Assembly: GCA_016219425.1 (NCBI GenBank) | Contig: JACRNB010000005.1 | Coordinates: forward strand, 1 to 64,000 | Reading direction: 5' to 3' | From: Betaproteobacteria bacterium | Lineage (GTDB): Bacteria; Pseudomonadota; Gammaproteobacteria; Burkholderiales; Thiobacillaceae | DNA length: 64,000 nucleotides | Shown: piece after piece, positions 1-7,647 of the stretch | Layout: each line of letters begins with the position of its first letter | Position numbering within the stretch: the first letter of the stretch is position 1 | Made by a program: the position numbers and the translations under genes | Notes under the pieces: model-generated | The model's input: only the letters and a program-made list of their open reading frames with translations | Databases searched by the model: none | What the model was told of the DNA's origin: nothing

Positions 1-49
1 CTTGCAGCCCCAGGGCGGCGGTAAACAGGGTTTCAACAGGCAGGTTCAT
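1..49 (-). CDS. ISL3-family transposase, N-terminal fragment (cut by window edge)
   Basis: Only 16 codons are visible: MNLPVETLFTAALGLQ. The short motif LFTAALGLQ resembles the start of ISL3-family transposases, which begin with a brief helical lead before a zinc-finger domain. The rest lies to the left of position 1, so intactness cannot be judged. Its position just inside a GGCTCT-type terminal repeat at 141 supports the call. Confidence 0.5.
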   Translation of the reverse strand, partial: MNLPVETLFTAALGLQ

Positions 50-141
50 GGCTGGAATCGCATTCAGGTCGCAACAGCCCACATTGGGCCAGCTTCGTCA
101 CCGTATATGAAGTCAACTTCCACTCGAAACGGCATAGAGCC
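1..141 (-). mobile_element. Left end of an ISL3-family insertion sequence, continuing off the window
   Basis: The minus strand from 141 begins GGCTCTATGCCGTTTCGAG, which has the form of ISL3-family terminal inverted repeats (GGCTCT, then a CGTTT-like stretch). About 90 bases further in, a transposase reading frame starts at 49 and runs off the window edge. The element interrupts an acyltransferase gene on the same strand. ISL3 elements usually duplicate 8 bases of target; the other end is outside the window, so the duplication (candidate GGTGGCAT at 142-149) cannot be tested. The family call is from memory of the repeat pattern and the transposase N-terminus. Confidence 0.65.
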
Positions 142-415
142 GGTGGCATGGGCTGAATAGTGTCGTATAGGAACGTAGTCGATTTGATACGGCATGGAAG
201 TTCTTGCCTATCCTGATTTCTCCGGGGCCGTCGATCAGAAACCGTATCGTGCCCCATACCTTGTATGGTTTTGTGATGTTCAACCTGCCGAGATATATTT
301 TTTGCGCAATGAATATCTGGAGCGCACCTATTTTTCTTAGGTATTTTTCCCGGATATAAAATATGGGGTCGCTGCGATGCAGGGCCGATATTATTTTTCT
401 AATCAATGAAGGCAT
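142..415 (-). pseudogene. Truncated hexapeptide-repeat acyltransferase, interrupted by the ISL3 element
   Basis: The frame opens at 415 (MPSLIRKIIS), just after the stop of the dehydrogenase gene at 426. It codes about 91 residues before running into the IS end and stopping at 113. The N-terminal layout (a helical lead, then a line like GEIRIGKNFHAVSNRLRS) parallels the intact left-handed beta-helix acyltransferase at 3776-4420 (SIVDIGNDFSFISNNRR). The hexapeptide coil and the catalytic histidine region are missing. An intact version would have O- or N-acylated a sugar. The last IS-derived codons (113-141) are not part of the original protein. An upstream in-frame ATG at 457 would overlap the previous gene and is less likely. 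Confidence 0.6.
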
Positions 416-425
416 GTGCTTGAGG

Positions 426-1358
426 CTACGGGATCTGATTCGTGTCCAATCCGCCAATCGCCGCCCGCCCCATGGCCAGCACCGCTTCCTCGGCGCTGCC
501 GCCGATATGCGGGGTCGCGAGGAAATTCTTCAATTGCAGCAGTTCCCGATCCTGCGGCGGTTCATTGGCGAAGACATCGAAGGCGGCTGCGGCAATGCGT
601 CTTTCCATCAGCGCCCGCTTCAAGGCGGCTTCATCCACCAGACCGCCTCGCGCAGCGTTGATCAGGATGCTGGTGGGCTTCATCAGGGCCAGTAGCTCGG
701 CAGTGAGCATGCCGCGGGTGGAGTCGTCCAATGGGACGTGCAGCGTTACCACGTCGGCGCGGGCAAGCAATTCCTCCATGCTCACAGCCTCAATGGCGTA
801 CTCGGCGTAAAAGTCGGGGTAGTCGCGAATGTCGTTGACCAGTATGGGGCAGCCAAAGGGCTGTAGCAGGCGAACCAGATCCTTGCCGATGTTGCCGCAA
901 CCGATGATGCCCACGGTGCGACCGCTGAGCAGTCCGCCCATCAGTTGGCGCCATGTCCCCTCCAGTACCTCGCGGTTGGCCGCCGGGACGTGGCGCAGCA
1001 TGGCAATGGCGAAGGCGAGGGTCAGTTCGGACGCGGAGCGTTTGTTGACTCCGCTGGTCCAGCCCAACCGCTTGCCGTGTCGGCGCATGGCATCAAGATC
1101 AATCATGTCGAGCCCGACGCCGTATTTCCCGATGACCTTCAGTTCCGGTAAGGCGGCAAGCACATGGTCATTGATACGCTCCAACGCGGTGATGGCCTTG
1201 TCGTGACCCTGCAGAAAGGCGATCAGTTCGTCGCCTTCCAATTGACGCCCGGTTTCGTTGAAGGTGACCTGTTCGTACCGGGCCTGCAATTCGGCGCGAA
1301 GCACTGGATTCTTGGAAAACGAGCGGGAGCAAACCGCCACTTTGTCTGTTTTGTTCAT
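426..1358 (-). CDS. D-2-hydroxyacid dehydrogenase, PGDH-like
   Basis: This is an NAD-dependent dehydrogenase of the D-isomer-specific 2-hydroxyacid family, about 310 residues, close to the family length. It has the nucleotide-binding GCGNIG near residue 155. The three catalytic residues are present: Arg in ARGG near 237, Glu in NEPP near 266 and His in TPHIGG near 284. It would interconvert a 2-hydroxy acid and a 2-keto acid in the cytoplasm. In this operon, next to an aldolase and a CMP-sugar synthetase, the substrate may be a sugar acid rather than phosphoserine precursors; that is inference. The start is ATG at 1358. A TTG at 1373 overlapping the upstream stop (TTGA) is an alternative. Confidence 0.85.
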   Translation of the reverse strand: MNKTDKVAVCSRSFSKNPVLRAELQARYEQVTFNETGRQLEGDELIAFLQGHDKAITALERINDHVLAALPELKVIGKYGVGLDMIDLDAMRRHGKRLGWTSGVNKRSASELTLAFAIAMLRHVPAANREVLEGTWRQLMGGLLSGRTVGIIGCGNIGKDLVRLLQPFGCPILVNDIRDYPDFYAEYAIEAVSMEELLARADVVTLHVPLDDSTRGMLTAELLALMKPTSILINAARGGLVDEAALKRALMERRIAAAAFDVFANEPPQDRELLQLKNFLATPHIGGSAEEAVLAMGRAAIGGLDTNQIP

Positions 1359-1369
1359 TTCTGGCTCAA

Positions 1370-2122
1370 TCAATCTCTAATGTGGCCATTGCTGGCAAAT
1401 ACATCCAACGAATGGACGAAACGTCCGGCTTTAATGGCCGTACAGCCGCCGGCGCCTTGCACCAGCGCCAGGCCGGCGGCCACGTCCCAGAGCATGATGT
1501 CCTGCTCGGCGTAGGCCTCAGCCGCCCCTTTTGCGACCTGAAGCAGCGAGAGGGAGGCCGCCCCCAGCATGCGCACCTTGCTGTACGCACCCACGCGGCG
1601 CGCAAATCCGGCCAGCCCCGGCTCGGAAAAGTCGAAGCGGGAGGGGAACCCGGTGCAGAGAACCGCCTTCCCCTTTTCGGTGAGGGCGGAGACCCGCAAT
1701 GGTTGTTGATCCATGTACGCGCCCAGAGTCGCACCACCCCAGGCGATCTTGCCCGAGGGGAATTCGGCAATGACTCCGAGGACGGGGACATCGCCCCGGC
1801 ACAGGGCAATGGAGACGGCGCAGGGCGCCAGGCCGCGAATGAAGTTGACGGTTCCATCCAGGGGGTCGACCACCCAGCACAGATCGTTGGCGTTGCATTC
1901 CCCCAGAGCACCCGCTTCTTCGCTCAGTACTGCGATGCCGGTGGGCAGAAGCCGTTTCAGGATGATGTCTTCGAGCACCCGGTCGGTTGCCGCCTTCATC
2001 TCTCTGGGCAAGGTTTCGACAAACTCGAATCGGGTCGACTCCGGTCTGGCCAGGGCGAGGGCCGCCAGGGCCTCGCCGGCCACCGCCCTGGCTAAATCCA
2101 GTTCAGCCTGCAAGGGCTTCAT
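1370..2122 (-). CDS. Inositol monophosphatase-family sugar phosphatase
   Basis: This 250-residue protein belongs to the lithium-sensitive IMPase fold. The metal-binding motifs are visible in order: SEEAG near residue 68, DPLDGT near 86 and WDVAAG near 213. The family hydrolyses phosphate from inositol, fructose bisphosphate, PAP or other sugar phosphates, so the exact substrate is open. It overlaps the SIS gene upstream by 20 bases and ends just before the dehydrogenase, so it is translated as part of the operon. Its place beside an isomerase, an aldolase and a cytidylyltransferase suggests it dephosphorylates a sugar phosphate intermediate of the glycan precursor pathway. Confidence 0.85.
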   Translation of the reverse strand: MKPLQAELDLARAVAGEALAALALARPESTRFEFVETLPREMKAATDRVLEDIILKRLLPTGIAVLSEEAGALGECNANDLCWVVDPLDGTVNFIRGLAPCAVSIALCRGDVPVLGVIAEFPSGKIAWGGATLGAYMDQQPLRVSALTEKGKAVLCTGFPSRFDFSEPGLAGFARRVGAYSKVRMLGAASLSLLQVAKGAAEAYAEQDIMLWDVAAGLALVQGAGGCTAIKAGRFVHSLDVFASNGHIRD

Positions 2123-2717
2123 GCTGAACGACGCGGCTCAGGTAGGCGCCCACCAGATGATCCAGGACCATGTGGGCGTCTTCCGCTGGCCCGTATTCTT
2201 TGGGGGCGGTAGGCACATGGACGACTTCGTCTGCCATCTGCTTCATCTTGCCGCCGTCGAAGGCGGTAAGCGCCACGGTCTTGATGCCTGCCGTCTTGGC
2301 ATATTCAAAGGCACGGATCAGGTTGGGTGAATTGCCGGAAGCGGAGATCGCCACCACCACATCGCCTGCTCGGCCCAATACCTTCAGTTGCCGCGCAAAC
2401 ACGTCTTCATAGCCGAAATCATTGGCCAGGGCGGTAATGATGGCCTGATTGTCAGTAAGACTGACTACGCGAAAGGGCTGCTCATAGGAGTTGGTGCCGA
2501 TGGCGAGATCGTTGGCAAAGTGGCTGGCGGTGGCCGCGCTGCCTCCATTGCCGACGAAGAACACCGTTGCGCCACTCTTGCGCGCCGCCAGTAGCGTTTC
2601 TATGAAACGGGCAATGGACTCGGGGTCAATGCTGTTCAGGACGCTACCCAGATAGTGCATATAGCGCCGGGCGAATTCGGCGGCGTCTCGGGTAAAGAAT
2701 TGGTCAAGGTTATTCAT
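2103..2717 (-). CDS. SIS-domain sugar-phosphate isomerase, GmhA-like
   Basis: A single SIS domain fills the 204 residues. The phosphate loop GNGGSAATASHFANDL lies near residue 56 and ISASGNSPN near 124, the two hallmarks of phosphoheptose isomerase-like SIS proteins. GmhA converts sedoheptulose 7-phosphate to D-glycero-manno-heptose 7-phosphate; relatives isomerise other aldose-ketose phosphates. A second SIS gene lies at 16488-17087 beside heptose-pathway genes, so this copy may serve another sugar, perhaps the substrate of the nearby KdsB-like enzyme. The start overlaps the stop of the oxidoreductase gene (ATGA). Confidence 0.8.
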   Translation of the reverse strand: MNNLDQFFTRDAAEFARRYMHYLGSVLNSIDPESIARFIETLLAARKSGATVFFVGNGGSAATASHFANDLAIGTNSYEQPFRVVSLTDNQAIITALANDFGYEDVFARQLKVLGRAGDVVVAISASGNSPNLIRAFEYAKTAGIKTVALTAFDGGKMKQMADEVVHVPTAPKEYGPAEDAHMVLDHLVGAYLSRVVQHEALAG

Positions 2718-3760
2718 GGCGTGATTTTATTGGGGTCCGGGATATTGAATTTGTCACGCCAAGTCGGGTCGGCGTAATAGATCTGGGAGACCAGTTTCAT
2801 GGTGTTGAACGCATCCTGGGAGGTGCCGCTTTCGATAGGCTTGCCCTCCAGGATGCTGGCGGCAAAGCGGTTGATCTCTTGTTCCCAAGAGGGATCGCGA
2901 TTGTAGTGGGTGATCTGCTCGCGTGGATCGCCGTTGTCGTTGTCATGGTCCACGGTGACCACGGTTAGCGTCTCGGCGCCGTAGCTCTTGGTGCCGGTGA
3001 GCAGTCCGCCCAGGATGATGCTGCCCTTCTCCAGGTTGATGTCGAGATGGAAGCGGTGACGCCACTGGGTGGCGGATGAATTGAGCATGCCGACGATGCC
3101 GTCTGCGGTGCGCATCAGGGCGTAGGCGTTGTCCTCGACGTCGAATCCCCAGTGACTGTTGGCGACGATGCTTTGCACTGCGACGAACTCGCCGGCGAAC
3201 AGGCGCATGAGATCGACCATGTGGATGCCCTGATCGAGCAACACGCCGCCGCCCGCCACCTCGCGTTTGGTGCGCCAGTCGGATTGGTTGAAGGTGATGA
3301 TCTTGGATTTACCGTAGACGCCGCGCAGGTTGATGATGCGGCCCAGTTCGCCGGAGCGGATGAGCTTGAGCGCGTCCTGCACCGAGTCGTGATAACGGTG
3401 ATTGAAGCCATACATGAGTCGCAGGTCGGGATGCTGCCGTTCGCTACGGATGACCCGCGCAATGTCTTCCAGATCGCGGCCCGGTGGTTTTTCACAAAAG
3501 ACGTGTAGTCCGCGCTCAAGTCCGGCGATCGTGACCTCGGGGGCGACATCGTTCGTCATGCACACGATCAGCACATCCAGGTCTTCGCCCAGTAGATCGT
3601 GGTAGTTGGTGTAATAGCGAATCCCGTCGGGAAATGCCCCATTGTCCTCATAAAACTGGTCGCAGACTGCGATCAGTTCCATATTCGGATGGCGATCCAC
3701 GCACCCGCGTCGGCGCTTGCCGACGATGCCGTATCCGGCGATACCGACTTTGAGTTTCAT
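2714..3760 (-). CDS. Gfo/Idh/MocA-family sugar oxidoreductase
   Basis: This is a 348-residue NAD(P)-dependent oxidoreductase. The N-terminal Rossmann motif is GIAGYGIVGKRR near residue 6, the family signature is CEKPPGRD near residue 90, and the catalytic-face motif is LLDQGIHMVDL near 175. Enzymes of this family oxidise or reduce a hydroxyl on sugars, inositols or nucleotide sugars. It begins 15 bases after the acyltransferase gene and its stop overlaps the SIS gene start. The substrate cannot be read from sequence; a sugar or sugar-acid intermediate of the locus is likely. Confidence 0.85.
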   Translation of the reverse strand: MKLKVGIAGYGIVGKRRRGCVDRHPNMELIAVCDQFYEDNGAFPDGIRYYTNYHDLLGEDLDVLIVCMTNDVAPEVTIAGLERGLHVFCEKPPGRDLEDIARVIRSERQHPDLRLMYGFNHRYHDSVQDALKLIRSGELGRIINLRGVYGKSKIITFNQSDWRTKREVAGGGVLLDQGIHMVDLMRLFAGEFVAVQSIVANSHWGFDVEDNAYALMRTADGIVGMLNSSATQWRHRFHLDINLEKGSIILGGLLTGTKSYGAETLTVVTVDHDNDNGDPREQITHYNRDPSWEQEINRFAASILEGKPIESGTSQDAFNTMKLVSQIYYADPTWRDKFNIPDPNKITP

Positions 3761-3775
3761 AAACTGAACGCCATT

Positions 3776-4420
3776 TTATTGGTTACCTAGCTTTCTGATT
3801 AGACGGGCCGGAGTCCCCGCCAACAAACTGTTTTCAGGAAATGATCCATTCACGACGCTTCTTGCTGCTACCACGGAACCGTTGCCAATATTTGTCCCCG
3901 GCAATAGGAGGCAGCCGGTTCCAATCCATACATCAGAGCCAACGGTTACATCCTCATCAAGCCCAGTTCCTGGGTAGCTTCCTCTTTCTTCTGGAGGCCA
4001 TAGCTTGTGATAGGGGGAGTCCATAATCACAACATTGGGCGCAACCATTGATCCTTTTCCAATGGTTATTCTTGCGCTTCTTGATACGATCGAGGTGCCA
4101 TTTAGCCCTACATTGTCGCCAATAATGATCACGGATGAAGGAGAGTGGGTGTGAATTCGGCAGGGCGCGTAAATTGATCCTGATGAGCAGCGGCGATTGT
4201 TGCTGATGAACGAGAAGTCATTGCCTATGTCAACTATGCTCTTTGGGTTGATTTTAATAATTGGCCGACCAAATAGTTTCCCGTTTCCTGTTTTTGCTCC
4301 GCGCAGCCGCATCTCGATTTGCCATAATTTTCCGAGTGTAGGCAGTATCAAAAAATCGTAGAGGTGATCTAAAAAATAAAAAGCCACCGACAGAAACTCT
4401 CTTGTATTTCTTGGTGTCAT
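3776..4420 (-). CDS. Left-handed beta-helix (hexapeptide) acyltransferase
   Basis: About 214 residues with hexapeptide repeats from residue 60 on (IIIGDNVGLNG, ITIGKGSMVAPN, VTVGSDVWIGTGCLL, IGNGSVVAARSVV), ending with the CoA-binding type tail LAGTPARLIRKLG. Members transfer acetyl or similar groups to sugar hydroxyls or amines, like WcaF or LacA. The start at 4420 is chosen because its ATG overlaps the methyltransferase stop (ATGA). The gene is clearly more AT-rich than its neighbours, which points to separate acquisition. The IS-truncated gene at 142-415 appears to be a relative. Confidence 0.85.
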   Translation of the reverse strand: MTPRNTREFLSVAFYFLDHLYDFLILPTLGKLWQIEMRLRGAKTGNGKLFGRPIIKINPKSIVDIGNDFSFISNNRRCSSGSIYAPCRIHTHSPSSVIIIGDNVGLNGTSIVSRSARITIGKGSMVAPNVVIMDSPYHKLWPPEERGSYPGTGLDEDVTVGSDVWIGTGCLLLPGTNIGNGSVVAARSVVNGSFPENSLLAGTPARLIRKLGNQ

Positions 4421-5418
4421 GGGTTCACTTCCGCTTTTGTTATGCCGCTCACCCACGCATGGGAACTGAGGCGGTTTTCGGCAAGAAACCCCTGAAAGGC
4501 TGCGGCGAGGCGGTCATCCTGGATCAGGTGCTGCAGGAAGCGCTGGCCGCTCAATAGTTCCGGGTGTTGGCGGTTGGCATTGCGCACGATGTCCACATCC
4601 AGCTTTCCTGGCGTGGTCACGCTCACGTCCACCAGCCCGGCGCGTTCGAACAGACGCTGAAAACCTGCTACCGAAAGAAAGTTGATGTGGTGCGGGGGGG
4701 AGATCTGGTTGGATTGGTCCCACAGGGTCTGCAAATCAAACCCGTCGATGCACAAGGTACTGACAAACACCGTGCCGCCGGGACGGACGAGTCGTGCCAG
4801 CGTCTGTACGAAGGATGCCGGGTCGTAGACATGCTCCAGTACTTCGAAACACACCGCCAGGTCGGCGAAGCCATCGTAGCCGGTGACTTGCTCCACGATG
4901 TTTTCGACCACTTCAAACCCTTTGGCCCGGCATTCCGCCGCCAGAGCCGAAGAGGGCTCGACCGCCACCAGTTGCGTTGCCGGGGAACGCTTGCGCCACT
5001 CGTCGAGCAGGATGCCGTACCCGGCGCCCACATCAATGAGGCGCTGGACCGGGTTGCCGCTCGCCTCGCACAGCGCCGCCAGCCGTTCCACGCGCGGGCG
5101 GAATATCTTTTCGCGCCGGGCTTCCGCCACGGCGGGGAAAAAGACCTCCGCCCAGTAGTTGGAGGATTCCGAGTCGCGATAAAAGGCCTCGAACGCCGCC
5201 AGCGTCGGACGCGGGTTTTGGTAGAGCGTGCCGCAGGCGTTGCAGCGGCTGTAGCCGAAGCCGTGCTTGTTGAATGCGTGGGCGATATCGTCGCCGCCGC
5301 AGGCTACACAGGGGATTTCTGCGCGCGGGTCGTTCCCGAAACAGCGCTCGGCGTCCTGCACGCTCAGTTCGAGATAGCGCTTGAGCAGCGCCTCGGGGCG
5401 GATGTCGCTCTCTTTCAT
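4417..5418 (-). CDS. Class I SAM-dependent methyltransferase with N-terminal zinc ribbon
   Basis: A 333-residue protein. Two Cys pairs (CVACGG and CNACGT, near residues 37 and 58) form a likely zinc ribbon, followed by a Rossmann methyltransferase domain with the SAM-binding LIDVGAGYG near residue 123 and the motif VCFEVLEHVYDP near 188. This architecture is common in polysaccharide clusters, where such enzymes methylate sugars or sugar nucleotides. The C-terminus overlaps the acyltransferase start by 4 bases and the start overlaps the cytidylyltransferase stop. The acceptor is unknown. Confidence 0.85.
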   Translation of the reverse strand: MKESDIRPEALLKRYLELSVQDAERCFGNDPRAEIPCVACGGDDIAHAFNKHGFGYSRCNACGTLYQNPRPTLAAFEAFYRDSESSNYWAEVFFPAVAEARREKIFRPRVERLAALCEASGNPVQRLIDVGAGYGILLDEWRKRSPATQLVAVEPSSALAAECRAKGFEVVENIVEQVTGYDGFADLAVCFEVLEHVYDPASFVQTLARLVRPGGTVFVSTLCIDGFDLQTLWDQSNQISPPHHINFLSVAGFQRLFERAGLVDVSVTTPGKLDVDIVRNANRQHPELLSGQRFLQHLIQDDRLAAAFQGFLAENRLSSHAWVSGITKAEVNP

Positions 5419-6188
5419 CGCGGCAGATAGCGCGCAAGGTCCGGATCGGTCTGGAGGCGTCGTTCCGCTTCCGCCAGCTCTTCCGGGGTATCCACGCCAA
5501 TGGTGAAGGCATCAATCGGCGCCATCCGGATGCTGCCTCCTGTTTCCAGCACCCGGTTCATGTCCACCGACTCGTGTTGTTCCAGGGGCGTCTCCTGCAT
5601 GGCGTTGAAGTGCAGCAGCACGTCGCGTCGGAAGGCGATGATGCCGGTCTGCATGTAGCGCGGGAGGTGCTCCCAGCCCTTCCAGGGGGAGGGAATCGGC
5701 TCGCGGGAGAAGTACAGGGCATCGCTGTTTCTGTTGACGACCACCTTGACGTTGTTCTTGTCCACAAAGGCTTCCAGCGTGCGTAGTTTGGACATCACAT
5801 TGACGATGTTCACCGCCGGGTCTGCGAAATGTCGCAGGGTTTCGCTGATGGTTTCAGGTGCGATCAGGGGTTCGTCGCCCTGCACCATCACCACCACATC
5901 GACGCGCTCGCCGGTCTCCCGCTCAATGATTTCCAGCGCCTCCGCCGTGCGGGTGGTGGCGCGATTGTGCGTGGAGGCGGTCATTACCGCGCGTCCGCCG
6001 ATCCCTTCCACATAACGGGCGATGGCCTCGTCACAGGTGGCCACATAGGCCGCCGCGAGACCGGGGGCGAGGCGTGTGCGGTGGTAACAATGGCCGATCA
6101 TCGGCATGCCCAGCAGGGGGGCCATGGGTTTACCCGGGAAGCGGGTGGCGCCCATGCGGGCGGGGATGATTCCTATGGCTTTCATCAT
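5415..6188 (-). CDS. KdsB-like CMP-sugar synthetase (ulosonic acid cytidylyltransferase)
   Basis: A 257-residue nucleotidyltransferase with the N-terminal CTP loop IIPARMGATRFPGKP near residue 5 and VQGDEPLI near 96, as in 3-deoxy-manno-octulosonate cytidylyltransferase. Two places depart from housekeeping KdsB. The usual SGTDR-type segment reads NRATTRTAEA, and the C-terminal LEQLR-type segment reads LEQHESVDMNRVLE. That suggests a related acidic sugar other than Kdo. The start at 6188 overlaps the aldolase stop (ATGA); an upstream open frame to 6554 is read-through. It would make the CMP-activated donor for a glycosyltransferase outside the window. Confidence 0.85.
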   Translation of the reverse strand: MMKAIGIIPARMGATRFPGKPMAPLLGMPMIGHCYHRTRLAPGLAAAYVATCDEAIARYVEGIGGRAVMTASTHNRATTRTAEALEIIERETGERVDVVVMVQGDEPLIAPETISETLRHFADPAVNIVNVMSKLRTLEAFVDKNNVKVVVNRNSDALYFSREPIPSPWKGWEHLPRYMQTGIIAFRRDVLLHFNAMQETPLEQHESVDMNRVLETGGSIRMAPIDAFTIGVDTPEELAEAERRLQTDPDLARYLPR

Positions 6189-6970
6189 GTTTGCGCTTTC
6201 TCCTGTGTAACCAAAACGCCTGTCCGGGCGGAGACGTCCAGCATGCGGATGTCCACGCTGTAGGCAATGAACCGGTAGCCTTCTTGGATAACCTGACGCA
6301 GCCGGGCCGGGTCGGGTTCGACGATATGCAGGCCGGGCGGGCAGCCCAGCCGCAGGCCGGTGGTCAGAATCCGGTCCATCGCCGCCAGGAATTCGGGCCG
6401 CTCGAACTCGCCGGGGATGCCCATGGAGCAGGACAGGTCGTAGGGGCCGATGATGAAGCCATCGACGCCGGGTGTTGAGAAGATGGCTTCGAGGTGGTCG
6501 AGCGCGGACTGATGTTCGATCTGCACGATCACCACCGGGCCGTCCTGTTGCCATTGCAGGTAGTCCTTGAAACCGGGGCCGTAGCGCTGTGCGCGCGCCA
6601 GCCCGACGCCGCGATGGCCTTGCGGCGCATAGCGGGTCGCCGCCACAGCATGCTCGGCGTCGCGCACGGAATTCACCATCGGTACGACGATGCCGTGCGC
6701 CCCGGCATCCATCACCCTTTTGATCTGGTTGGCATCGTTCGAGGTCAATCGCACCAGCGGCGAGGCTCCGGCCAGGTCAATGGTGCGGATCAACTCTCCG
6801 GCCTGTTCCATGGAGAGGGTGGAATGTTCCAGGTCCACCACCAGCCAGTCGAAGCCGGCGTTGGCGAAGATCTCGGCGATGCCGGGGTGGCCCAGGGTGA
6901 TCCACGAACCGAGACTGAGTTGGTTCGTCTTCAGTTTTTCTTTCAGACGGTTGTTCAAGGTTTTTTCCAT
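6185..6970 (-). CDS. HpcH/HpaI-family pyruvate aldolase
   Basis: A 261-residue TIM-barrel protein of the class II HpcH/HpaI aldolase/citrate lyase family. Visible features are DWLVVDLEHS near residue 41, the metal/pyruvate segment VQIEHQSAL near 147 and FIIGPYDLSCSMG near 172. Family members reversibly join or split pyruvate with an aldehyde to give 2-keto-4-hydroxy acids, or act on 2-keto-3-deoxy sugar acids. Encoded directly upstream of a CMP-ulosonate-type synthetase, it could build the 3-deoxy-2-keto acid skeleton. That biosynthetic direction is inference; catabolic use is the better known role. Confidence 0.85.
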   Translation of the reverse strand: MEKTLNNRLKEKLKTNQLSLGSWITLGHPGIAEIFANAGFDWLVVDLEHSTLSMEQAGELIRTIDLAGASPLVRLTSNDANQIKRVMDAGAHGIVVPMVNSVRDAEHAVAATRYAPQGHRGVGLARAQRYGPGFKDYLQWQQDGPVVIVQIEHQSALDHLEAIFSTPGVDGFIIGPYDLSCSMGIPGEFERPEFLAAMDRILTTGLRLGCPPGLHIVEPDPARLRQVIQEGYRFIAYSVDIRMLDVSARTGVLVTQEKAQT

Positions 6971-7647
6971 AGGTTTGTTTCATCTTCCAACAGCCAGGTC
7001 GCCCCCAGCACCATCCGCGCCGGCAAGGCCTCCACCGCCTCCGGAGTGCGCAGGGCCTCCGCCAGCGCTGCCGCTTTGGCCGCGCCCGCCGCGAGCACGA
7101 AGACGGAACGGGCCTGACGGATTACGGGCGGGGTGATGGTCAGACGCCGGGGGGGCGGCTTCGGCCCCGTGATCGCCACTACCCTCCGCCGGGTCTCGCC
7201 CAGCGCGGCGCTGTGGGGAAAGAGCGAGGCGATGTGGCCATCTTCTCCCACTCCGAGCAACAGGACGTCGACGTAATCGGGCAGGGCGGCGGCGTAACGA
7301 TCCGCCGCCGCTTCCTGATCTGCGCTGTCGGCCTCCATGCGCTGCACCGTGCAGCCCGCAGGCAGGCCAGAGGCAAACAGGGTACGCATGGCCAGGCCGT
7401 AGTTGCTCTCGCTGTGATCGGGGGGGACACAGCGTTCGTCACCGAAATAAAACGCCACCCCGGTCAGACTGCGGAACTCGGGATGGCGCGCCCAGGCAGT
7501 GTACAACTGCGCCGCGCTACGTCCGCCGGTGAGCATCACGGCGCAGTGGCCGACCTCACGCAGGCGGGCCGCGATGCGAGCCAGTACGGCGTCGGCGGCG
7601 ACGTCTGCCCAGCGTTCACGGGGGGCGCTCAGTATCTGTATGGTCAT
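6955..7647 (-). CDS. pgl: 6-phosphogluconolactonase-like protein
   Basis: A 230-residue member of the glucosamine/galactosamine-6-phosphate isomerase-like fold, of the lactonase type. Signatures are VMLTGGRSAAQLYTAW near residue 38, FYFGDERCVPPDHSESNYG near 67 and LLGVGEDGHIASLFP near 130. The known reaction is hydrolysis of 6-phosphogluconolactone. There is no zwf or gnd next to it; it sits between an aldolase and a 2-hydroxyacid dehydrogenase, so a role on a sugar lactone of the glycan pathway is possible. The start overlaps the dehydrogenase stop (ATGA). Confidence 0.85.
   Translation of the reverse strand: MTIQILSAPRERWADVAADAVLARIAARLREVGHCAVMLTGGRSAAQLYTAWARHPEFRSLTGVAFYFGDERCVPPDHSESNYGLAMRTLFASGLPAGCTVQRMEADSADQEAAADRYAAALPDYVDVLLLGVGEDGHIASLFPHSAALGETRRRVVAITGPKPPPRRLTITPPVIRQARSVFVLAAGAAKAAALAEALRTPEAVEALPARMVLGATWLLEDETNLWKKP

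Noticed and set aside
5415-6554. A 379-residue version of the KdsB-like protein
   Set aside because: The added N-terminal part overlaps the aldolase gene and is unlike KdsB; the ATGA start at 6188 fits the operon pattern.
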